Below are positions 1 through 12,200 of a stretch of DNA of 64,000 nt, piece by piece (position 1 is the first letter of the stretch; every line of letters starts with the position of its first letter). Below the pieces are notes generated by a model. It was not told the DNA's origin and did no database searches. It saw only the letters and a program-made list of their open reading frames with translations. The translations under genes and the position numbers were made by a program. Origin of the DNA: Antedon mediterranea (taxonomy: Eukaryota > Echinodermata > Crinoidea > Comatulida > Antedonidae); contig NC_092674.1 of NCBI RefSeq assembly GCF_964355755.1, positions 11,845,001 through 11,909,000 on the forward strand, read 5' to 3'.

Positions 1-55
1 TCCACCTAATTAATAACAGCAGTTAATATTGTAACTCATGAAAATGTATACATAC

Positions 56-273
56 AAGGTATCAGTGACGTAGCATTCATGACTAAAAGTTATAACCATG
101 GCAACAATGAACGCAGGCGTCACGTAGCAGAACAACATGTAATGCACTAGCTTGAATCTTTTAGACTTGTTGTATACTACTTTTAAAACCAAGAAAATAG
201 CTTCTGCCAGCATCCACATAAACATGCACAGAACAAGATAATGCAGGAGGATTGAAACTGTCTTACATAACAC
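56..273 (-). CDS. Gene A exon: TM3-TM4 of 7TM domain
   Basis: Starts after a polypyrimidine-AG acceptor at 274-275 and ends at a GTATGT donor. It reads VLCK then LLHYLVLCMFMW, the usual adhesion-GPCR TM3 with its conserved Cys, followed by a second hydrophobic helix. Phase 2 at the donor joins, by analogy with gene B, to an exon beginning C-W-L in extracellular loop 2. Reading past the donor soon meets a TAA, which supports the donor. Confidence 0.9.
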
Positions 274-3200
274 CTAAAAGAAAAAAAATAATGTTCAAGT
301 GTATTGTAAATGTAAATAAATTTTATTCTCTAAATGGTCATGAATTCCTAATAAAAGTTAAGATATATAATATAATATAATATTATGTGACAAAAAAAAT
401 GAATCTTGAACCTTGAATCATTATTGTATTAACGAAAAGGAAACATTCTTTTAAAGATAATTTCAAATCGGATTAATATCACATTTTAAAATGAAAATTC
501 ATATTTTTATCTTATAATGAATACAAACATCGTCTACGTTTAAAAGAATATCATATTTTTTAGTATTCAATTTAACTAATTAAAAGTTGACCAAATGTAT
601 TCACAAGAATATATCATCTATTTTAATTCAATGCCTTTTAATTGATACACACTTAGTTTGAACGAATTAATATTGTGTAAAGGATTAAAAAGAAACGGTG
701 CCTACCTTACGGTTTATTTGGTTGAGAACTGATAAAAATAGTATATCAACTCCTAATGTGCAAATGATGAGGTTGATATGGATCTTGTAACGCATGTTTA
801 ACTTGTTCCTATTTATGAAGAATAGCAACATGTAAACAAACAAAATTTCTTTCTTATAAAACACCTTATGAGTTCAACAAATAATAAATAAAATTCATGT
901 TGATACCTAAAATGTGGATAGCTTACAAAGGTGAAATTTTAAGTAAAAAAGTCTTTAAAGGGAGAAAAATGTCAATTTCAACTTAAATTGCAAACCTCAG
1001 TAATAGGTAGATTAGTAGATTGATAGACAGCGTCACAATCGACAAGCTCAATCCGACTATTGTAATCCATGTGTTTATAACTTCGTCATCTTTCCGTAAC
1101 TAAAAAACAGTATAAACACAAATAAGCAATTAAAATAGCAATTTCTTAACATAAATCAATCACCAATAAGAATGGTGTTTAAAATAGGATTTTTAAAAGA
1201 AAAAATATAAAATAAATGTGATTACCCAGTACAACATACTTGAGTTAACATTAAAATCCTACGAAATTTTCTAAATAATGAATGAAAAAAAACCCCTCAA
1301 GCATATCATATTTACCTCATTTTTTGAAATCTGCATTAACACTGAAAAACTCGTCAGATGAGAACAGAAACAACGAACAAACCTCTCTGTGACATTTCGC
1401 ACATGACAACCTCTTGTTGACCATTTGCTAATAATTTCAATTAAATAATAGATACGTCGATAACACCAGAGTCACTGTATGTTATTCTTTTTGTGGAATG
1501 ATTAATGGTGACTAATTATCACAATTGAATATTACTACATCACAAAGCTCCAATGCATTAAAATGAATTTGGCAACATGAATTGAGTGGAAGCACAAATA
1601 CTTTACCTCGGTAGAAGATCAAAGAATACGCAATCATACTTCGCTTCATATTCTGAGGAATCCTATAATAAATAAAGAGTAACAATAATAAATATATCCA
1701 ACATTTAAAAAAGGTCACTTATAAAATATACAGATTGAGATAATTATAAATTATGGCACTCATAAACTACAGATATTTTTTAAGGCTGATAAATTGATAT
1801 TACTTATCGAGCCTTTATGTAATGGTTTAAAAATGGTCAGGACATAGGATTCTTATCTTACGTTTAGTGGAACAATTGGAAGAGAGTACATCACTTGGGC
1901 ATCTACTTTGTCATTTTCTCTATAAATACTTATGGAGAGCACACCACTGACTAGGTATGAATGAAGAACGTTCCCTGATGCTAATCCTCTAAAATTCCGT
2001 ACAAAATAAAAACAAAAACATTATGATGTGCATAATTATGACAGCTAAAGTTATCAAAAAAAGCATTCTACAACGGAAAAATAGGTGAAATCAATATAAA
2101 AATTTTGTTTAATGCAGAAGGTTTGTGAAATAGATAATGGGCATTCCCGAGAAGTCAATGTCTACAGAAAAAGAAATTGTAATTTATATGGATATAGCTG
2201 TAGTAAAAAAAGAACATCCTAGATCTTCTTACTGGAGTGGTTGTTGAATTTTGTTTTATAGTTTATTGAATACAAAATGAGGTAATTGTACCGTAATTTA
2301 GTTTATTATTAGAATAGGCCTCGTTGAATTTAATACATACACGGTATTATCTAAAGGTACATCATTACCAGGCCCATTAAGCACATCGCCACTTTCAATA
2401 TACATCAAAACCATTGCTAGATTACCTATTAAAAGAAGAATAAACGTTAATACTATTAGGCCCACACAACTGACATTTATGGCGCTATTCTGTCCAGAAG
2501 AATCTTAGCAAATAACAGAATAATACACTCCTTACCGCACTCTAGCAAGTTAAACACCTTTAGCAATAAGCATGGCTTCCTTTTCAATATATGAACCTAA
2601 TATTGATTTTCCAAAGGAGATTTTTAGTCTAAATCGTTTGAGGGTCACTTTAATGTTACTATATTTATTATCTTCCAGATACGTAAGCAGGTTGAGATGG
2701 GGTTAGAGAGTTTTTGAGGTATGCGCTCTCCACATGCTCTACAAACTAAAAAAAACACAAACTTTGAATAAATCTTGAACGTTTTACAATTTTCTGCTAC
2801 TACGTAAGCAGGTTGAGATGAGGTTAGAGAGTTTTTGAGGTATGCGCTCTCCGCATGGCTCTACAGACTAAATAAAGACAAACTTTGAATAAATCTTGAA
2901 CGTTTCACAATTTTCTCCCACTACATAAGCAGGTTGAGATGAGGTTAGAGAGTTTTTGAGGTTTGCGCTTTCTGCATGGCTCTACAGACTAAATAAACAC
3001 AAACTTCGGATAAATCTTGAACATTTTACAATTTTCTCCCACTACGTAAGCAGGTTGAGATGAGGTTAGAGAGTTTTTGAGGTATGCGCTTTCCACATGG
3101 CTCTACAAACTAAAAAACACAAACTTTTAATAAATCTTGAACGTTTTACAATTTTCTCCCACTACGTAAGCAGGTTGAGATGAGGTTAGAGAGTTTTTGA

Positions 3201-6200
3201 GGTATGCGCTCTCCACATGGCTCTACAGACTAAATAAACACAAACTTCGGATAAATCTTGAACGTTATACAATTTTCTCCCACTTACGTAGCGTAGCGTT
3301 CTTCTATATATACATTATTTTAAATTGACAATTTGGCAACCTACTAAGTAAATAGTTTGATAATAAAACGATACCTATGTCCAAAGTGAGTGAAAAGCAT
3401 GGACGTTGAAAACGATATTGTTTGTCCACAGAGAAAGCATCTTCTTTAAGGAACACAAGAAGTCATGTTTTAATTTTGTTTTGCAATTTCAATGTTCAAT
3501 ATAAATCACACCAACCGTCATTATCTGGAATCTGTACAGTAACAAAAGCTGATTGATTAAACTTTGTATCGATTTCCTCCTTGATATTTGTTGCATTTCC
3601 AATCCATGATGCTGTTATGTCTGATATTGGTGAGATTAAATAACGTATGAAGAAAAGAAGAAAAGAATATATTAATCAAATACAAAAAGCAGTAGGCCTA
3701 ATAGTTTTAATAAAATACTATATTTTGTTTCCAATATCTTGGAAATAAAGATAATAAAATCAAACTTTGATTTGTAATTTTGTAGCTAAATTATTAAAAG
3801 GTATTCTAAAGAGAAAAGATATACAGAACATTACTTTTGCTTTATAAAAGGATGATTAAAAACTGTGACGTATTGTTTCCGGTTGGTTGACTATTTTTTT
3901 AAATTACGGTTTTATTGGGTAAATTTCATTGTGTTTTATTCCATTTTTGTTCTTACATTATTGGTGTATTTCATTAATGTAATGAATCAGTGGGGTTGTC
4001 CTAAAATATCACCAACTGCATTTGTAGCTATACGGCCCAGGTAATGTACATACAGGTAACATATATACTCATTTCACCGTTATTTAAATGACGTTATTCA
4101 TTGTTCTTTAATTAACAGCAAACTATCTATAGTCCAAAGTTCCTGAATGTTTACAACCGTCGTCCAATAAAGATGAGATTAAAACTGCTTAAATGAGTTA
4201 TATTGTTTATTAATTGCATTTCAGTAATAAAATCTACTTTTTGTCTTACATTTTGATTCATTTGTTAAGGTAATGTTTCCTTTCGAAGATGTCTTTAATA
4301 GATTCAAAATGCGTGGTTCTTCTGACGCAATCCATGAAATCGGCGAAAAGTCTATCTAAAAAAACAGTAATTATACTCATCTAAGGGTACGATACATTAT
4401 CAGTGATGCGATTAAAGACACCATTAAACAAATAATAATTTATTCATCTTTTTCTTAAATTCTCTGGCAATAATCAAAATATATATAAATTAAAGATTAA
4501 CCACACAGAGAATTCCTTAGGGCCGTAAACGAAATACAAAATTATATAAACATATTAAATGTTTGGACTTACGTATGTTAAGAACCGTCTAAATTTCCTA
4601 ATATATTTTTTAAGACGTAAATAATTGCAATCAATAAGTTTTTACATAATAAATACCAATTTGATATATATATTAATATCTTCAATTTTCAAAATGTTAT
4701 ACAGACCAGCTGATGGCACGAATTACTTTATTTTGAAGTCTTTAAAGTTCGAGAAGGTAAGTGGGATAAGCAGATTGTAAGAAGTTTGTGTGATAAAAAG
4801 TGACGAATTTTATAGTGCTGTAATATTTATATAAACCAGCACCTGATGATTTAAGAGCAACTGTTATCATCATTAAGCAGTCTGTGTAAATAAAATGTTG
4901 CAAGTTTTACTAGAGTTTTTTATTTATCAATAAACTTACTTCATAAGTTTGTGTAGTGAGAAGCGAAATCTCTGTAATCACGTCGGATGGAAACAGACCC
5001 GGAGTTCTTGTTTGTCTATGCACATCCAATTGAGATGACGTGTGTAATGAACTTGAGCTATTTCCCATAACAAATCCTATTGACATAATTTGCCAGTAAT
5101 TTAAAAGAATAAGAAAAGAATTCAATTACAAATATATATGTAAACAGCCTTTTTTTAAACGACACATCGATTGAAAAGCCAGAACTATTAGAGGATTCAA
5201 AATCATGGACGATACAGACAAAAGATCAATTACACAGTATTGAAAGTTAAAACATCTGTTGAGGCTCTACTCTAAACATCACAGAATCAATACAAGTTGC
5301 ATACGTTTCCTTACCTGTCCTGTGAACTTGTAACTCCCGCTGACCCCCACACGTTTCCGTTTGTTTCCCTGGACATTGTAATTTACACTCGGTTTTGTTT
5401 ACTCCTGTCATTGAGCCGACGTCATATAAGCATATACATTCATCACCACCTAATAGTGAGGCATAGGGCAGACTATGTCCATAGCAGTATTCAACGCACG
5501 TGTCAATATCCATGTCATCGGTACTTGTGTTATAATCAGTTAAAATGATTAAAGAAATGTAGCACCCTACATAATCATCTAGAAATAAATAAAACATTGG
5601 AATTACATTTGGAATTTTTTAATTCTAAAATGTATATACTTTCTATTTTTATGTAACTTAAACGGTTGAGCCGCAATTCGATTCTTATTATTATGACCAC
5701 TTTTATGAATCTGTATTATTTTATGTGTATTTTTTTTTAAATAAAAGAACCAGAATACAATGTATAGGTTATTTTTAGAAGAATAAGTGTGCGACAACAA
5801 AGTAATACGCCGGTAATAGGAAGAAGAACTTAATTAGCCCAATCGTAAATCTCGATGTCCTGTTTATATAGTAAGACGTTGTCATAAAACAAAATTAGTT
5901 AACTAGAAACGTTACCTCTGTATGGTATTGATAGAGAAGTTGATGATTCTACAAGACCTGTAATAGTAGATAAGAAACAAAAGAACTTGTTACTCCAATT
6001 TACACTTGTAAAAATACGTGTTTAATAATTGAACAAATAAAAATAGGATGACTTAAACTTTGTCTAGTCTATCAAATTAGTTGGACAAAATAGGTACGAT
6101 GTGCCCAATTATGGTAATGATAATATAACGTCATCGTGTTAATATTATGTGCACACCACATTTTCCTTTCACATACAGTTTGATAAAAGTGAGCTTTAAT

Positions 6201-9200
6201 CATGCTCTCTCAACAACAAACAATTACAAACATAAACAGAACACTTTTGGGTTTGTACACCAATTAAGTTACTTATATCCATTTAACACGTAGACCAAAT
6301 GTAAACAGTTTTAGTATGCATAAGGATCCTGCAACATTTACGAAAAATGGATGAAGTATGTAATAATAATAATAATATTATTATAAATAATTTCATGAGC
6401 TGAAGGTCTACTTTCTACTTTATTATACTAACAGTTTTCTTTCTTTGCTATTGTCACGAACTCCCTTTACGTATGTTTCCGAGCTGTTGAAAATACTTTA
6501 GGAACTCCCGTGTGACATAAAAGTATACACAAAAAAATCTATAAAGTTGTCAAATAACTAAAAAAACAAAGCTTTAATTTCAATCAACTTTAACTTTTAA
6601 CAATCCAGTAAGCACTTTAAACAACAGCTTCACAATAACTTTTACAATATAATATCCAACCTCTAATATCCAACAACTTTCTTCATAAATTGCTTCAATC
6701 AAAAATCCTTCTCCCTTTTTATACAATTGTCATACTTCTCCTTATATACAATATGTTCAAAACCTTCTAGATCATTCCTTATACTTCTTATACTATTGGA
6801 TTACAGTTTCTATTAATAGCATTTCTGGAATGTTCTTGATTTTTCTTATATTAATTATAGGCCTACATGGTTTCTTAAATCAAAACATCTTATTCTAGAA
6901 TGTTCATGTAGATACTAAGTTACTGTATCTGTTAGGAATGGTAATTTATTACAGCTATACGTATCATAAAAACTTTCACCTTACCACATTATTTCAAGAA
7001 CAACACTCAACACATTTGAACGAACATATGACTTACACACAAAAGCTATGAGAGGAGGCAGCTTATACGAGCAATACTCTTTGCCTCCTTATTTTACTTA
7101 AGGTAAGCATCACTCACTTAAGGTAAGTTAATATTTATTATCTTTAACTGAATAAAATTATATTTAACATTGCATGAAAATAAAAAATTAATCTCCTACT
7201 TTAAGGATAGGCTAAACTATTCGAATGTGCAGCGCTTTAATTTGGTATGCGGAGTAGAACAACGTTACACAATAGATTGGTTTCACACGCGTAGTAAACA
7301 GTAACTCTACTCAGATATGTTATAAAATAGAATACCGTATATGATAAACAGCATACATAGAGAATCGTGTATTATAATAATTGATAATTACATAATATAT
7401 AATTAATTATAATTGGTATCCTAGATAGGGAATGTTATATCAGAGTAATTTCTCAGACCTCGAAGCAATTATTGTCCGTTTTTGGGATAACGTCAAAATT
7501 AAAAGACGGACATTTTCCAAATTTAAACCACATAGATGGTTACAGACTAATCCTACACATCAAACTCCGCAGTGATTCTCCGGTGACACCCTGGCGGTGA
7601 CCATTCACACCGACGAGAAACCAAGGAATGCAAATTTAATTAAGAACTACTTGTTATTATTATTATTAAATTTAGGCCCTACGTCATACTACAAGACAGA
7701 TCTTAACCACATTCTAACGCATAGATAGATATGTGGTCCCGGAAGACTCCAATTAATTCTGGAGGCAATCCCGACCAGGATCCCAATTCTGGACCACATT
7801 TTATTATTATTTTTACTAATTTTGGCCGTACGCCAAAATCACAAGAAGGATGTTTATCATGATTCTTGATACTATAATATTCTCTATTTTAGCAACTCTC
7901 TTGTTCGACTATGTGGTTTGTCAGAATCAGTAGTTTGGAACACCCAAAAGCAAAGGAGAATGGCTCACAACGTATTTCTACCTAACATTACAACAGTTGG
8001 CTAAACGTGTGGTAGTTGCTGCGCTGAATCATAAAGTACCATGTTTCTTTTAGTCCACCATTCGAATCCCATCGTGACGTGTTGGCTGGTTGGAATACAT
8101 GTCGATAGCACTGAGATATTAAGCCGTTGGTCTCGTATGAATGTTTAAAGTAGGAATACAATCTTCGAAAAGAGTTGGGGATCTATTCACGGCTTACTTC
8201 CCAATTCACCACCGAACCCGCCTGAACTAGTCTAAACATAGTTATGTCGAACTTTCGAAATAGCAGTTTTGTTTTATTTATTTTGTATTTTGCTATGTCA
8301 AAATTATATACATAAATTAAATACATAGTATTTTTGTTTTATTTTTGTTTAAATGTTTCTATATGTCGAAATGTCGACTTATACTTATATGCATGTGGCA
8401 CCATTGGTCTTCTTAAATTTTAGGTTTTTAAAAATAAATGTTATAACTTCCATTTTTTATTTTTTAAATGTTTATTTAGATAAATGGCCATATACATGGC
8501 AAACGTATGTTTGGCGCAATATTTATTATATATTTCTTTTTTTATTCGTAGTTATAGATATAATAATGGTTCAATGTTGCAATCATATCCATCAAATCAA
8601 AGTTCAAAACCATTTAGTGTACCATTCCAAAAAGTGTTAATTTTCAGAAATTAGTATGACTGCTACAAATCTTTTACAAAATTCTTTAAAACTAATATTA
8701 CTAACAAATGAAATAGTAGAAGAACCCTGTTCATATTTGAAATATACTTAAATATTTAGGATTAAAAAGGATAAAAATAAGCATGTAACAGAAATGAAGC
8801 CGCAACGGATATTCTAACTTAAAAACGGAAATGACTTTAATATTTGATTTGAGTATATTTATTGACCATAATAACATAGATATACAATGTAAATAACATA
8901 GGCCTAATAAAAATATAAAGATATACCAAGAAAGAGTTAAATTTGAAGAATGTAATTTAACTCTTCCTTGGATATACATAATAAAAAAAAGTAATAACCT
9001 AATGTAATAAAATGTCTGGTGACTCACTAGAAGTTGACAAAAAGATGGTGGATAGACGGTGGATAATTTTTGCTATAGCATTAAAATAAAACTCTGAAGT
9101 TGAATAACAAGGCCATATAAGGGTGTGTGGCGCAGTGTGGTGGACGTTGGACTACTGATCATGAGATCGCGGTTTGAATCCAACTCTGCCGCATTGCTTG

Positions 9201-12200
9201 TATCCTTAGGCAAACTGAATACTAGCTGCATTATGAGAGAATGTTTTTTGATGCAAAAATGTTGAGCGCTTCAGAGGTTTCACAACATTAGGAGCTATAT
9301 AAATCCAGGATATTATTATTATAGACATGGCTCCAATTGCGTGCGCAAATTTGAGTTAGTGTTTACCGACCGACAAACCGACCAACATAGTGAACTGTAG
9401 AGTCGCAACTAAAATACTAAAGACGTAAAATTCAAGTTATATTACATATTTTTAGTTATCTTATAACATTTTTTACCATACCGTTTATTTTTTATAGTTT
9501 TTTAAAAATGCCTTTCTATTTACAACATTTGTGTACACAAGAATAGAGATTTTACTGTGTAATTTGATATCCCTCTTCACTGATAAGAAAGTGCTTATTT
9601 TCAACAAGCTTGTGTGAAACAGATACAATCCCAAAAATTATAAAACATATAGGAAAAATATAGATCGATAATTATTGAAATTCATGATCAATAGAAATGT
9701 TTTGCCCGGCGCACCTGGCCTTCAAATCTCTAAACTTATGAACAAATAGGAAATTTATTAAAGATGAACATAATTTGTTGTAAAACGGCCTCTCCGTCCC
9801 GAAGATACTGGTGTTTTTTAACTTTGTACACTGTATCTGTTTTGCGAAATTTCCTTTTTTTTGTTGTTATCAATTTTTTTTCATGAATATTCATAAAATG
9901 CTGTAAATTATTATTTGTTATACTCATGTTTGAACACAAACGGCTGTTGTGTTGGTCGATCGGGAGGTTGCCTGGAATATTTTTATAAAAATTAACAATA
10001 TCAATGTTATTATCTTTGATCTATGTACTTATCTAATTTCACAATAATGTTGATTATGATATAGGTCAAGAGTTTTATCTTTAATGATGAATGAATATAA
10101 GAAATACTTTATTGTCCTTACGTACCTGTGCTGTGTATTTGCATGACGTGCCATCCCCCACACGTTTCTGTTGCTTTCCCTGAACATTGTTTGTTACAAT
10201 CGGTGTCGTGTACTCTGTCCACCGAGTTGAAATCATTTAAACAGATACAGATAAAACCGTAATACAGTGAGGCATAGTACATACTATGTTCATAACAATA
10301 GTAGACACACATGTAAATATCCATATCTTTGTCTTCTAAAGAATATTCGGTATAATCATACAGAATTTCATGGTAGCAGCCTACATAATCATCTAAAAAT
10401 AAGATTCCAATATTTTGAGAAAATGAAAAAAAAATATTTGAAAATGGACCGACTAAACGGCCGTAATAATAATTTACAGCATGTTATGAATATTCATGAA
10501 AAATAATTGAAATGTCGCAAACAGATACAGTACAAACGTCATAACACCAGTATCTTCGGGACGGAGAGTCCGTTTTGCAACAAATAATTATGTTTATCTT
10601 TAATCAATTTCCTATTTGTTCTGTATTTGAAGAAAAAATAAATATTGATTTGTTTTTTTTTTTTAAATTGCATTTCTTTCTTTTATAAAAACAAAAAAGA
10701 AAAAAAAGCAAAAAATCAAGGAATCAGGCATTCACTTAGTCATCTCACTTTGTAAGTACTCTTAAATTGAGAGGGTGTCACTTACGAAAGCTAGGGTAAA
10801 TTCGTTCCAGAATTGATTTCCAAGACAGGAACAGTAGGTGCATTGGTACTTTAATTTAAGTATCTATATAATTCAAGTTTTTTTTTTCAGATACGTGTGA
10901 AAAAAAAAGTATTTACCTCTATAATAGGTCAAATCAGTTTGACGAAGTAAAGTTGTTCTTGGGGTTTCTGTAGTAAAGGCAGTGCTCGATCGTCTATCGC
11001 CTCAATTAAGAAAAAAAAATAAACATAGCTGCTGAGCAATGTACATATTACATGTATATGGCATGTGGCGCAGTGTTTCGACGTTGAACTATTGATCGTG
11101 AGTTCGAATCCAAAGCTCGTCGCATTGCTTGTGTTCTTCAACAAGATACTTTACTTACGTTTACCTCTCTCCACTCAAATGTACAAATAGATATCTGGTA
11201 TAGGTAAAAATATTATGGGAGTATGTTTCCAGACGTGTTTGATCCACAAATATGACTGGGGTAATAATGAGGCTGTGTGCATTAAAGGCCCTACAATGGT
11301 ATGTTTTCTGATGATAAGGCCTACTATATTTTACAAACAAACTTAAATTTAAGTAAATAAAATTGGCAAACGATAACAAACCAATCAAGATAATACACAA
11401 TTATAAAAGGTACAATACTGAATTGTTAGCCTAATTTAAGTAAAGAGGTATTTAAAAGAAACACAAATTGTGTGTTACCAGGTGATGTTTATTTACACAA
11501 ATGCTATATTTAAAAGTTCAGTTCAACCAGACTTTCTCAGCTTTAATTATGTTTAAGTATGTTTAATTAAAAGTGATTACATATAAAAATACAGGGAAAA
11601 TATGGCAATAGTTTCCAATTTTTTTTTTTTTTTGCTATGGCAATAGTTTCCAAAAAACTGTTTTTAAATTTTTCTAAAAAAAATCGTTCAGAAAATTACA
11701 CCTTTTCAGTAATTTAGGGGTTATTAGTACTTGGCGATTGACGCGTTTTTGTCGCCGGTGAACGCGTTGATGTAAGGATGTCTCCCCATCGGTAAAACGG
11801 GTAAGTTATAATGTGTCTATAATTTGAGGCTATACACACAATTAATGCCATTGTTTAGGCCCAAATAATATTTCAATTGAAAATGTCAGTATAATTTACA
11901 TGTAACATCATGATTTGCACTGTACAACAACAAAATCATAACTAAACTTTAATTCGTCACTTTGACGAATTATAGGTAATAATTTTACCATTTTAATGAA
12001 ATTAGAATTTTTTAAACATGCACGTACGTTAACATACGACATGATGCATATATTCTTATAGTGCTGAGTTGTACCTATTATGTGTCATATATAATATGTA
12101 CAGTATACTGTATATTCATATACAGTGTAGCATAGGTGAAATTACGTGACCCACATCATGTTCTAATGTTTTGTTATGATGACGTTGTCAAAATAAACTT

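Larger units (their letters stand above)
5958..10125. other. 4.2-kb intron between the two WSC domains
   Basis: No coding exon recognised. It is AT-rich, holds a SINE (9122-9324), a TCGG-family fragment (9331-9412) and a long hairpin (8929-8973), and is shared at high identity with gene B. The extra cassette in gene B lacks most of it, with only about 0.4 kb between the equivalent exons. Confidence 0.7.

Noticed and set aside
8353-8640. Plus-strand 95-codon open frame in the gene A intron
   Set aside because: Its counterpart in gene B is shifted and cut short, composition is that of AT-rich intron, and no domain is recognisable.
8731-9027. Minus-strand 98-codon hydrophobic open frame, conserved in gene B
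   Set aside because: Conservation equals that of the surrounding intron; it overlaps the hairpin and lacks splice logic or family similarity.
9122-9200. Functional tRNA gene
   Set aside because: A and B boxes are present but the cloverleaf does not close; it is a SINE head.
11030-11144. Apparent extension of the linker reading frame into a longer ORF
   Set aside because: The extension is the SINE read through; the acceptor at 11001-11002 gives the right phase.
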